This document shows positions 23,001 to 37,200 of a stretch of 64,000 nt of DNA, one piece after another. Below the pieces are notes generated by a model. The model was not told the DNA's origin, searched no databases, and saw nothing but the letters and a program-made list of their open reading frames with translations. Origin of the DNA: Hofstenia miamia. Lineage: Eukaryota > Xenacoelomorpha > Acoela. Within the stretch, counting starts at the first letter, position 1; each line of letters opens with the position of its first letter. A program made the translations under genes and the position numbers. The stretch is from positions 1,380,766 to 1,444,765 of the forward strand of contig SCFE01000039.1 of the NCBI GenBank assembly GCA_004352715.1. Direction: 5' to 3'.

Positions 23001-26000
23001 AAAGCTAAATTCTTCTGATTAGAGAGGCAATTTTAAAGATAACACTCGGATTATAATTTATCTAATAAAATTGATGCACTAGCGTGATAGAGATTTTCAC
23101 TAAATATACTGAAATCCAAAATACGGTGTACGTGTACGTACATAAGAAAAAATAACACAAAGAAATAAAAAATTTATATTTGTAATTATGAAAGTTGTTA
23201 TTCGAGAACGGAAATTTTATACCTAATAGCAACACATTGCGGATGTTATGAGTTTCTTTCCATGATTCCCAGATGCTTAAATTAACTTCTATTTTATTTA
23301 TCACTAGTATTATACTACGCATTGGGTAGTCAGATAACATCTTAAAAGAATTTTGAAAGTTGTTAAGCAATTTTCATAACCAAAATTATAAGAATCAGTG
23401 GTAGCATAAAATGTGGAATTTAGAGTAAATATTACATTAGCATTTCGTGGTTTCCCAGGATATCAGCAGAGACTAGCACCATTTTGGGAGAAAAAGAAAA
23501 TCTATATCCATTTAAGATTCAATTTTGTCTTATACATGTGCAAGATTTAATCTTTGTTTACAAAAATATGTATTAACTAAAATATACGTCATTATTAGAC
23601 ATTGAATTCATTGCAATATTTAATAACAATTGACATTATAAAATTTATATATTCGATAATTATAACTGCACTGAACACTGAATAGCAAATGAGTTATATA
23701 CTATAAAAAGTAAGACATAAAAACTGCATATCAATGAATATAATAATATTAATAATCCTATTATCAAAAATCACCTGTGAACTTGGTGCAAAGAGTCCGG
23801 TCGCAATCCACATAAGTTGCCATCCTTTTTCATAACTGTCTTGCATCGGGTTGTTTGTAAGTTGTTTGATTAGTTGACAATAAATCTCATCACGCAACGC
23901 CTCGTAGCGCAAGGCACTGTCAAATATAAGATCCGTCAATTCGGTGGGAGTCCGCGGTTTCCGAGTTAACGGATAGTCTCCCATATATTTCAAAATCGCA
24001 ACAAATGATAAGGTAGCCTCCATTGACATTTCATCACTGGCAAGTATCTTTTTAAGTAATGGATGCTTTAAAGGTTCTCGCGAATGTGACCACAAAATCT
24101 AAGGACAGTGAAATAAGTAATTCCTTAGAAATAGCGAGATCAAACAATGAATTACCATAAAATTTATTAGAACTTTGATACGTGACCGTTTTGAAATTCT
24201 TTCAAACTATTGAGATGTTTTATTTAATTATTATAATATTGAAGAAGTCATAAAAGTGAAAATGATAACTAACTTAGAAAACCTTTTAACCAACCTCACT
24301 AAATAATAATTTTTTTAGAAGCCGTAACACAAATAAGCCTATTGTTCTATTTGCGACTGGATAAAAATTGTTACGCGGTTGCACCTTTTTATAATATGCA
24401 TTGTAAAACAAATAATGGTGTTAATTTGGTATTTAGCAACATTCAATATTTAATTAGACATCAAAGTTCATATTATACTGTAGTTTACACAAAATATTTT
24501 ACATAACTCAAATGATTTATGTTCATAGAATTTGACAGCAATACCATTCGAGTGTTAAGCCAAAACGTAATTCGCAACAGAAAACAAATTATTCTATGAA
24601 TCTTGTAGTGAAACAAGTACATTGAAATCATTTTAATCAAAAGTTATTTGCAAATATTAATAAATCTTAGCCCTATTTGCCAAAACTTATCGTTGTCTGT
24701 TGAACTCACACGGTGAGGCGTTAACCCAGCTCTTAGTTGCTGATGACGTCATTACTCCGATGACGACATCATTATTTTGAAAAAGGGTAGAAAAAGTGGG
24801 AATTTTCTGAAGTTGTGGATTTTTCAATAGGGCTAAATTTCATGAAAAAACCTGGTTAGTGTATATAGCTTATATCCATTGATAAAAGAGATACGGATGT
24901 CATTGACGATTCCATTTGCGAAAGAGCTAAGACGTTAAGTAACAATACTAATAAATGACTATGTGCACCCTATCAGAAATGAGTCCATGCTAAGCGAATA
25001 TTGTCACTCTTTTTGCTGCTTATATATGTAGCTGCAATGTAAATTTTGTTAACTACAGAAAAATGTTCAGGATAAATTGAAAAAATTATTAACTCCAGTA
25101 ATATCTCACCAAAAAATGATTAAAAAATTCGCCTTGTCTGGTCCAGCCATGTTCTATCAAAAAAATATTTTCAAAAAATTATGCACCCATTCTATAGTAA
25201 TCATCTCACGAAAAGCCATACCAAATAACATGATTTACTAATGTTTTTTGAAAATTGGAAAAGTTAGGTGTGTGCACGGACTCAAATCTCTACAGCGTTT
25301 CTAGTTCAGTACTAAATCTTTGCATACATCACATTAGTCGATAAGGGTTTATTCAAGAATAGGCCATCAAAGAAATGGTCGGGTTACATCATGTACATGT
25401 AAACCACAAATAAGAGATGTAGCACAACTTGAAAGTGAGAAAAGGTGAGAATTTTACTTATAAATATACATCATTGTTCTGTGGATTTTAGATTCATCGA
25501 GCATAGCATTTTAATGAATCATTCAAGAGACAACAAATTTGAAATAATAGTAATTGAATTTATTTTATTGGCTTATTCAAATACCAACTTTAAGTGTAGA
25601 TGAATTTCTTAAGCATTGTTAAGACTTAAAAACTGTTTCATAAAATGTATGTTACCTCTTTGCTATTTTTATTCAATGTGAAATTTTTCTTTAGATTGGC
25701 TCTGAAGTTATCATTTGCGAATGCTTCTAGCGTATGCACTTTAGAAGAGTTTTCAAAGTTTGTTCTTGGTTTATTCAAAAGACCTTGGTGACTTCTTCTC
25801 TCTAATATCTTTTCAATCAGTGCATATGGTGGTCGTTCAAGAAGAGGAATGATGTAAATAAATTCCCTGGCTACGCTTCCTGCTTCACCAGTTCTAACAT
25901 TTATAGCATTGAAATATGTACTGCTAGCAATTTGTGAGCCAGTGACACCAGAAGGCAATTGTAGTAGATCACCTTCTTTATATTGCAGAAATTCAGACTG

Positions 26001-29000
26001 CTCGCCACTTAAAGGAGCGTTCCTGAGGCAAACAACGAATTTGGCTCTTGCCTTCAACCCACTGAGCATGTAGTCAGCAATTCGCACAATGTCTTTGCTG
26101 TTAGTTGAATGAAATATGTATTCTTCATCTAAGATACTATAGGATAAACATTTGGGACTAAAATTGTAACTAATTCACTTATTTCAATGCTTTGCAGAGA
26201 CAATATTATTTAAGTAAGAGGTTCAACCTGCCATTTACCGACAAGTAGCACTTCAAAATATGGCAGGGTTAGGCAGGTATTTTCATCTTGTTGATTTCAA
26301 ATGATAAAGTTATCTATGTATAAAGCAATTCTCATTAAGATTTGACATATGAAATATATAGGCTTACAGAACATTCTAAGCCATAGTTGTTCAGAGCAAG
26401 ATACATTATGTTTACAAAAATATATAAAAATATAAGTTGCAAGAATTTAGTATTTCTTGAGAATATGTATTAATAAAGTGATATTACCAAGGGCTTCTAA
26501 ATATTTAAAAGCCCTTGGATATTACATTTGGTTTTTGGAGCTATATCGGACATAGAACTGTATAGCATTAATTTTTATACCCTTCAAGGCCTGACAAAAC
26601 CTCTTAATTTTTTGTTGGCTACCTCTTGTCTACAGTGCTGCAAAACCGACAGTTTGCAGCTCTAATTTAGGTATTCTTAAATAAATTACTGCAAATAGAA
26701 AAGAGGAAAAATTATTCAGTTCCAATACACTAAATCATTTTTTAAAATTCTGACACTTCCATACACCTGTGTTATCAGAAGTGAACATAAACGTCCACCT
26801 TCAAAGCTATTCACAAATTCTTTATAAGTGACATTTAATTGTGCTCATAAATATTTGTGGTACCTGATATAAGTGTAATTGCAAATATTTGAGGACCATT
26901 TCCTGCTGATATTTTAACAACTTCGCAATAAGAAATTTCTGCCAAAATGTTTTCCATATCATCGACTGCATACAATCCTGACCAATTTATAGCCAATGTG
27001 AGATCGTTTGTAGGTAAATGTGGTCCAGAAATGCGAACCGCTTCAAAATAATATGAAAACAATCTAGGCCAAGCTGTTTTAGCAAACTCCACCATCTCAT
27101 ATTTACACTCTAATTCAGTGCGTTCTCTAAGTCTTTGACTTGAACTAAAATATTTTAGCTAAAACTCATTTTTCCACAGAATATATTATAGCAGCTGAAT
27201 TTCCAGTGTGAGTACATAGGAAACAGAATTAATCCCTACTCGTAATTGAAAATTTGCATTGCTATTCTGCTGGTTAATTTATGGCAATTGTAATTTGATT
27301 CAAAGAAAATGATGTTAATGTTGGTAGTACTGATATACACAGAATTGATCAAGTGACACTTTCTAATATGATGTGTACTTCGCTGTTATGACAATAGCAT
27401 CAATGCAATCAAATATTTGTGCAAAATAATTCACGATGTAATATAATTATAGTTCGCTAATCAATCATTCCTTACAGACACGTGGCCAGCTACATACCTC
27501 TCGGGGTAAAATAGCTCATAGTTAGGCACCTATGGTTTTTTCTAGCTTATCTTTCATAGGTATGCTTTGATGATTTGATTGATTTACATAATTTATTCAT
27601 TTTTAAGGTAAACACCTCCATAGGCAAAGAGAACAGCTCATAGGTAAACCTGTGGCCACATCCTTTACCTTTTTTTAAAAAATAGAGATGGAAGTAAAAG
27701 CAGAGTTATTAGCACATTATCAAGTCCTTTTCATTAACAAGATAACAGTTTTCTACAAAAATATTGCAAACAATTAACATTAATTATTCAAACGTAATTA
27801 ATCAAATTTGTGGTAAGAGCCACTTTACTATATAAATCCCTGTGTATATGCCACACCTGTAAGCCAAAAATTGTATTAAAAACTTTAGATTACGTCTTAT
27901 AAATGCAGTCTAAAAATTACATCTGTAAACTTCTCACTACGTTCAAGGTTAAGATATTCTTTAGAATGAGGAAATGCTGAAAATAATTTATTCAACTTTA
28001 AGACACTACGAAATAGCCAACACTTAATTCCATTCGTCAGGTAGAACTGCATAGCTGTACGGATCAAAATTAAATTGATGGAAAAAGTATGTGAGGAAGG
28101 ACAAAATTCGTGTGGCAAAGTGGATGCGGTTTATAGACAAGGATTTACGGTATATTAGTTAGCATTTTTCACAAATTCATTTTGAGAACAGCAGTAATGT
28201 GAAGATTACATTCAGAAGCCCATTTAATTACTTCTGTATTTTAAAAAGTTCAGCAACTTAGCATTTAGTTATCAAAACATATAATTGCCAAATGTTAGAA
28301 TTAAGATTACCGGAGGATGTAGTCCACTTGTGAATTGTTTTTAAAAGGTTGATTTTCCGGAAGATAACTAGACAATGTTTGAATGATGTCTTCCCTTCTA
28401 TGATCCTGGGGATTCATATATTCCAAACGAAGCCTTCTCGCTAGTAACCAATTTATATGATCAACATTCATTATTCTATACTCGCCATATTTGACTCCTC
28501 TAAGAATCTGCTGATATATTAATTCTATGGCGCTAGAATCAGATGGATCACTGGGCCATGGCGTAAATGTTTCTTTGCGCAAGTACAATCGCCACTTCGC
28601 CTTTGAAGCTGAAAATCCCAATTCACGCGCATATTGTTCACACTGAGAGACGGCATCACATACATGTTCACCATCGCTACCCAAAGATGAGACCTAAATA
28701 TTGGTATTTGATAAAAAACCTAAATCAAGCAATGCAACTAGACTTTTGAAGAACTTCTACCACAAATATCTTTCTTCTTTTATTTACAAGAAATATTTAA
28801 AATATTTCCTTATGGTTCCATTGAAACTTAATTTAACAAAAGTCTTGAAATTTATCTGCAAAGCTTTCAGTTTTTGTCACACAATGTAGAACCTTATTCA
28901 GTATCAATAACATTTTAAAATTACTTCAAAAAAATTCTCAATGAAATTAAAAGTTATAGCAAATTTGCAATGTCTTAGCTTAGAAGCATAATGTTTTAAA

Positions 29001-31196
29001 AATTACTTCCTCGTGTCTTCCAGTACATTGCAAAATCATTTTCATTTACGCCAAATGATGAATATCCACTTAGAAATAAACGAAATCTACTATTAAAGTA
29101 CCTTGTCATGCAGAGCCACAAATAAACTGAACCCAAATTCATCTTTGACGCCTCTGGCTTTACACAGTGCAACAACTAATTCCTTTGCAGTTGTTGCTGA
29201 ATCTGCGATTACTTTACGGGCTGTACCATCCATAAAAATAATCTGAAGTGTCAATGGTTTTAGAATCTTCGAAGCTGCCAGTTCAGCAAAAGTGGGTGGT
29301 TGTGATCTTGGACCATTACAAAAAGTTCGTTCAAGTCTTTGTTCACAATATGCAGCATAATTGGAAGAGTTTTGATTTGATAGAAAGGCTAAATTATATG
29401 GTTGTGAGAAGTGGGGAACCACAAATTATCAATGAATCTCCACTATTTAAATGTATATTTGCCAAAATATTTACCACCTCGAGGTTATTAGATACATACA
29501 GTAGTGAAATCAATTGCCATATATACTTTGTTCTGTGCCATGCTTTCGCTTTGTATAATAAAATTGTAACTTAGCTTGTGTTGACCGATGACTCAGGGAT
29601 GAGGCAGTACATTAAACATATACATAGCGAGATTATATTGTCCCAAACTCATAGCAATAATCATAGGGATTAACCACTCTAAACTACAATTAATATCGCA
29701 TAATAAAAACATTCAATAGCAATACATTAAGCTAGTAAATTTAATCCGAATCACTTTTGAAAATCTGTCCCCAGGAGACGGCTGGATATTTCATTTCATT
29801 TTAAATAACTCAAAATTCTTACATCTTAGTGGTCTCACCACTAACTCGCTTGGTGGAAAGCAACCAATGCACAACGCTAAGAGTATCCAACCACGAGCCT
29901 TTCCATTACTACTAGGATTGTTGCTTAGCTGCTTACAAATTTGGCAAAATATTTCATCTCGAAGGGTTGGCCGCAATATCCCATTTCCAATTATAAAATG
30001 TAGCTTTTCATAGTTGCTAGCAGGCCGATTTTCAATAAAGTTCGGATTTGAAATTTGCGCAGATTGTTCCAATCGGTCATTTACTTCGGCGGGTAGTTTG
30101 GATTTTTTCTTCAATGTTAATGAAATGAGTTTTTTTCTGGTCTTCATAGAATGTTTAGCAATCTCTATATTTGTCTCTAAATATTTACGTCTTACTAAGA
30201 AAATTGACCTACTAAAATATTTGACAAAAATTATTTTCAGTTACAAATCTACCAATTATTATTATTTTATTATATATATATATATATATATATATAATCT
30301 TAGTGATTTTTCTACAGAAAAAAGCAAGATCCAAATACACAAATCTCCATAGCTTAAGTATAAATTTTTGCATTGTATTAATGCATAATCTGTGAAGAAA
30401 CTATCTATTGAAAATATTCAGACAATGAATTATATCTTTTTGAAGGAGATGTTTTAGAGGATAGTCTAAAATCTCAAAATTTAAAGATCATTATTTGTAG
30501 TAGAGACTTTATATTAAAATGAATGTATGCAGTTTCAAAATCTACAATAGTCATCATTACGATGAATACAATCCCTCTAATTATTTCCAAGGAATGATTC
30601 TGAGCCTTGGTTAATGGGGTTCAAATTACAAAAAGATAAAACATGAGACAGTTTATATGCAAAATTATATTTGTAAAATCTATAGTTCTAAGCAAAAATT
30701 GATAACTTTCAACGTTTGCAATGTCTAACAAATTATATTTTATTTCATATTCTGACTATATTTTCTAATATTAAGTGAAAAAATATTTGAGCAAAATGTA
30801 AGGTATGAAATCTAATTTTAAAAAAAGTTATTTAATACTTACTATTAATTTCATTTAGATCATGTTTGAATGCATTATTTCTGCCAAGAGTTTCATATAT
30901 TTTAGTCATCATTGACTGGTTGTCTTCTGTCAGGACACCATTTGAAACTTCAGGCTCTGGGAGATCACCCATAAATCGCATTATCACTGTAAACACAGCA
31001 ATGGCTGCCAATCTGTCTGATTGATCTTTGATGTTTAGCAATGGCTCGATTACTGGAGAATTTGTATGGAATGGCGTCGCAGACTAAAATTTTAAGATAT
31101 TTATGTCTAACAAAATATGGAATTCCAGATGCTTAAGATTCTTTAGGGAATATATGTTTTAATGCATCCTAGCATTTTCTTAAAAATTATAGTTAT

Positions 31197-31232
<36 letters not shown>

Positions 31233-34200
31233 ACCTTGAAATACGTCATTGCAAACTTCTTAAAATTAAATTCATCTTCCTCTTCTTTCTTTTCTGGTAA
31301 TTGACGCGTTTCTTCTATACTGGCTTCATTCGACGTTTCCGATGGTTCGATATCTTTAAATACATTAGCTCTGAGGGTTTTATTTCCATCAATGGGATTA
31401 TTCATATCAAAGATGTTCTCAATATTATTAGTCTCTTTTTCTTTGAATTGAGGCGGAGCTTTCGAAATTACTTCCTTCTTGAAATCTTTGATTTTGTCCT
31501 CAAAAAATTTATCTGCACTAAGTTTTGCATGTATAGTAGACGCAGATTTTTCCAATTGCTTTGCATAAATTTTATCATATTCCTTTATAATTTCTTGTCG
31601 CTTAGCATAATAGTATGCTAACTCACTTGTGGTATTGTCCTTGGCTAACTGTTTGAATATGTCATCAGTTGCCTTATAGATTTGCTTCCTTCTCTGCAAT
31701 TCTGCTTGTATTTGTTTATATTTAATGTGAGCTTGCAAACAAGTTATTGTCTTTAACAATTTCTGATATTGTTTCTTCTGATTGTTTGCTTTCACAAAAG
31801 CTGTTAGTTTTGAAAACCCAGTTTTCATTTTTTCTGAATTTCTTTTTATCTGAATTGATCGAACTTTGGCTTGAATTACAATCACTGCTTCTTTCAAACG
31901 CAAGTATTCTCTTCTGACTTTGCACATTCTATACCAGCTTTGCAGCTTAATCATCTTATCAGTAATTATTGAGTCTCGCCTTTCTTCAAGTTGAATATCT
32001 AACTGTTCCTTAAGAAACACCTTGGTTTTCCCGATTTGCCAATTATTGCTTTGAGGGGGAAAAATTTTAGAACACAGTGCTCTCACTGCGCCTTTTTCAC
32101 CGACATTTTTCAAGACGAGCCTTATCAAAGAAGGATCAAGAATTTTGTACCTTTTGATAAAATATGCAAAGTCATGTCGGATGGGATAACCAGATTTCCT
32201 GATTTGAATAGTCTCCATCATACCCGAATAGCGCAGTTGTCTGCAGATCAAATCATTTTCAAATAACTTCGCTTTTTTGTACTCATTGGGCTTGATGCAT
32301 CTAACAAAAAGGGGCTGACATTTTGACAATGCTTTCATTAATGAATCTAGTGATCTTCTGAATTGTGATCCCAATGTAGTAGTTTTTTTCCTTGTAGTTT
32401 GATCCATCTTTATATCTTCATCGAAAAGCTGTTTTAAAAATGAATTCCGTGATGACTGTACAATGCTNGGGCCATGATAGTCACTACGCTAAAAAATAAA
32501 AATAGGAATCTTTTGGATAAAGTAAAAATTTTAAATTTTGTCACACTGGATATGTAATGTAAGCCTCACACAACACAACGCAATATGTTTGTATGTATTT
32601 TAATAACAAATTTACTTACGCCCACAATAATGGAGGAATAGAAAACATCAAGAAAAACGAAATTGTGATAGCGATTTTAAAGAAATATTCATCATCTAAA
32701 CATCATTATNTTTTCAAGACGAGCCTTATCAAAGAAGGATCAAGAATTTTGTACCTTTTGATAAAATATGCAAAGTCATGTCGGATGGGATAACCAGATT
32801 TCCTGATTTGAATAGTCTCCATCATACCCGAATAGCGCAGTTGTCTGCAGATCAAATCATTTTCAAATAACTTCGCTTTTTTGTACTCATTGGGCTTGAT
32901 GCATCTAACAAAAAGGGGCTGACATTTTGACAATGCTTTCATTAATGAATCTAGTGATCTTCTGAATTGTGATCCCAATGTAGTAGTTTTTTTCCTTGTA
33001 GTTTGATCCATCTTTATATCTTCATCGAAAAGCTGTTTTAAAAATGAATTCCGTGATGACTGTACAATGCTCATTAAGTCTAAGTTGAAGGTATCTCGAT
33101 TTTTTTCCAAAAACCCTTTAGGTTCATATACCACAAGTCCAGCAAAGTGCATAACTCCGAATTTTAAAACAATATCAGACTTTGGTTTCATATATAATTT
33201 ATTCGTATGATGATGTTGATGCATCTTATTTAGCAAAGTGGCATCTGTTCCTTGTGGAAACTTACTTTCTTCGTCAATTAAAGCAAATAGATTTAAGTTG
33301 TCCATGGAAATTAAGTCTAAAGTTGGTTGGTTATCCACAAATTTTATAGAACGCCAGTTTATTTGTTCATTGTCATACTCAGCTTGTTCTAGTTTGAAAA
33401 TATGATGGACGAAGAATTGCTGTAAGTTTTCATTTGCATAATTTATGCAAAACTGCTCAAAGCTATTGTTTTCAAATATTTCAAAACCAAAAATATCAAG
33501 AACCCCAATTGAGAGTGTTGAGGGGGTCACATTCATATTCTTAAAAATGATGCCATTTATACGATTGACTATCCAAACAAAAAGACGACCATACATGCCT
33601 TTTACGAAAGCGTCTCTTACATCGAAGCACTTTTCTGGTAGCATTGGAGAAATAATTGTCTCTCCTCCAGTAATCGTAATTTTTTCTGTGATAGACTTGA
33701 TAAGGAGGTCTTCTTTGACTGAAAGAATTGTAGAAGCAATTTTGGCATGGTAGTGATTAGTAATTTCGGTAATATCATTGTTATTTTTTTCAATTGACTC
33801 AAAACCAATATTCCCAATGTGTAGAATGACTGCAAGCAATTCGAACATCTGTTCGACATCTTTCTCCGAAAACATCAATATTTTAAGTGCACCTTTAATG
33901 ATATTGAACTGTACAGCATCATCTCTGCCTTCACATTTTGAGGTCTTCCCATAATTCAAATAATTATAATCTGAGGCTTGTGTTAAAACCAGATTTTCTC
34001 GCTCTTCCTTAGAAAGCCCAGTCAGTAGACAATAGAATATGTGATAATTACGTTCTTCTGATGCCTAAACACAGTTACATAGCAAGCGTTTAATCCTATT
34101 GAAGTTATTGACTAGTTTACGATTAATTTAGGCATTTTCCAAAATGGACTCAATAAATTGCTTCGAAATGTTTTTAATGAGTAAGTAAATGACTAAAAAA

Positions 34201-37200
34201 TACTGAAAACATTTATAGGTGCATCATTCATCATGAACATAAATTTATTTAGAATCAAGCCATCTGCTATTATAGTTGAAAGTTTTAAGAAAACATTTAT
34301 TTGTTACAGAATGAATGCATAAATGATATTAAAAGCATTCAGAATGTACAGTTGTATTCAAAAATCGGAATTTTCAACTGCACTAAAATATTTCTGTTTT
34401 CTGAAATATTAGTAATTGGTGATTAAATTTTGTTTTCCTCAATAATGTTTCGAAACGTTTACAAACCCTTATTTAATTTTATGCGTACATCTTGAATAAC
34501 TTTTTAACGCTTTAGAACTCAAACAATGCAATTCCCAGGGAGATGAAAGAGCGACAGGTGTATGGGGAATTCAATAAATAGAAGCAATAAATTTTATGAA
34601 AAATCAACCGTTAAAAGAGCCTATAATCTGGATTTCGATTCAATAACAATTGAAAGAGCATTCCAATCGCTTTTATGACTTCAAGTGAGAACATTGTGAA
34701 CGAGAGCCAAGTAATCTGTTATCGACGTATAACCATAAATATTTAATGTACTATTTTTAGAAGCTGGCAACTGGAAGGTGATTTTGACAAGCGATAAATT
34801 TTCAATCTATCAAAATTTAATAATAAATTTTTAAGCACTCTTGTCATTTTCATAATCATAAATATTAAGTAGACGTTGCCAATATGATTTATAATTCACA
34901 TATGTATGTCTACGACAAGCAGTTCTAAAAGTTACTTTTCAATACTCAACAAACCCCTTTTAAAACCATGATTTCACAATCATTTGTTGTATTTTAGTGT
35001 CAAACCACATTAATGTCGCATTGGGACACCACATGTCTCATTGAGAAAAATGCTTCGAAAATTTATTACAATAATTTTAAGTCATAAAATTGCTTGAACA
35101 GTAATGTTCAAATGTAACAGGCTGCCCATTAAGAGAATTTTTTACCATTTTTTGTTATTTATATTTGTGTTTGTTGTATTATTTTGTCACAAACGTGATA
35201 GCGCAATGTTGGAAGTAAGGGATGGGTAAAACTACCCACCTCTCTCTTATTTTATTCATAGTTCTCAGAAAAATTTATTGTTTAGCTTGAAATTTTTGTC
35301 ATTTGTAATATTTATTTAGAATGCACATTTTTGAAAAAAATTAGGAGGTGGCGTTGTGTATTTCCGAAGATATGAACAATTTGTTTTAGCTATATTACGG
35401 AAATGCTCAAATATTTTCGGCCTGTTTTTGTGCAAGAAACCCATAGAGACACCCTTGGGTTGATGATATCAACAAAAATATGTAATGCAACTTCCCTCCC
35501 ATTTTCAAGTAAAAATCGCTATTTGTACAGAAAGAGCAAAACAAGCTGCTGTCATCACAGTAATATGAACTTTGTATCAGAAACGTAAATTTCACATTAT
35601 ATGGTCTAGCTACATACCCAACACTATGCTATTTACATCATTAGTTCGGATTATAATAGGGGTGAATAGTATCCCCCCGAACTAGGATTAAAATTGTGGC
35701 AAAATTTAAATTATTTCAACATTGAAAACATTAGTAAAATTTTGACGCAGTATGTTTTAGGAAGGACAGAAACATTGCAGTCTAATTGTTAATATTTTAT
35801 TTATTATGCATTTTGAATTAGTATAAAATCCATGCACGTCAATTTGAATGGACATTAAGACGCTCACGCCATATTTTCAGGATGGATTATTGAGACAGAA
35901 ATGTACATTGCTAGGCTGCCTAGTAAAGACATGAGGCAGCTGCGGCATCCAAAGGATGAGATGGGACACAATTGCAGCAGTTATTTTTTGACAGGGATTG
36001 ATGACCGACCTTAGGTTAATTGACAACTTGGACATGATCTACCTTATCGTTGGAAGCATTCTTTCTGATTCCCCTATAAAAAATTTTCTGATTCTAGATG
36101 TCGAATTCTTGTATAGGGTCTGCGTTAACAATCGAAATCCTATGTTCTAAATTTTTGAATTTAAATTGGTTGCAGCCTTAGGTCTAATATTTTAATTACT
36201 TCATAATAGTATGGTTTATAATATATAAATGTGATTTGATACCTGGCTGACAATGCGGGACTTTTCTAAAAGATATTGTTCAATTTTAGCTCCTTCAATG
36301 TGCCCATTGGAAGTAAAATAAATATCGATGTATTTTCCAAATCGACTAGAATTGTCATTTCGAATTGTTTTTGCATTTCCTAAGGCTTCCAGGATGGGAT
36401 TCGCATCCAAAATCTGTTGCTCGATCCAAGAATGTTGACCACTGGAAGCAGCAAGAAATTGCATGATGAGTTTTGTTGATTCTGTTTTACCTGATCCTGA
36501 TTCTCCTGAAATGATAATACATTGATTGGCTCTTATACGTTGTAATTTGTGATATGCGCAATCGGCGATGGCAAAAATGTGAGGAGGTAGCTCTCCAATG
36601 CGTCTGTCCTAAACAGTAGGTTGAAATATATACAACACTGTATTTCATACTCAAGAAAAAATGAAATTACATATATTTGAATAAACGTAGACGATATTTT
36701 TGGTTACAATTTAATCTTAGAATATTTGTAATCAATTTTTAGGAAATGGAATTTATGATTTTCAAGTTCATGTGGTTTACGTATTTAAGGAGCTTCACAT
36801 CGACAGCATGCATTTACCGTGTATTCCCAAACAGAGATGGATCCAAAAGTTTTTATGGGGCATGAAGATAGATATAATTGGATCCCAGACTGAAATTTTT
36901 GAATATTTTTTTCAATATGTTACATTTTTTTTACTTTTTAACCTTACATTACTGGTAAAAGTATTGTGGCTTGGGGAGAGCTATCTCGACCCGAAATAAA
37001 AGCGCGTTCTTGGCTTTTTTGTATCTATTTGCTTTTGCTTCCCCTTGTTTTAATTAGCGCCTATAGTGTTTTATTTATATTTACTGTTACTTCATTTTGC
37101 TTGTGCAAATTTAGCTTTGTTTAGCTTAGTGTCGTATAAATTGCGCTTTTGGTTTAGAAAATTTGTATTTGTGCTCTACGCACGTTGGCAGTCACTTGGT

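Larger units (their letters stand above)
22973..31234. other. Introns 3-10 of the myosin gene (between the listed exons)
   Basis: Introns range from 151 bp (31084-31234, mostly a TA tract) to about 1.56 kb (24099-25655). They are AT-rich with (TA)n at 30271-30296 and 31200-31229. A 73-codon open frame at 27897-28118 in intron 7 is not needed for phase and does not resemble the family at this point, so I treat it as chance. Confidence 0.65.

Noticed and set aside
27897-28118. 73-codon minus-strand frame between myosin exons 7 and 8, considered as an extra exon
   Set aside because: It does not resemble the FERM domain at that point, and the neighbouring exons already join in phase.
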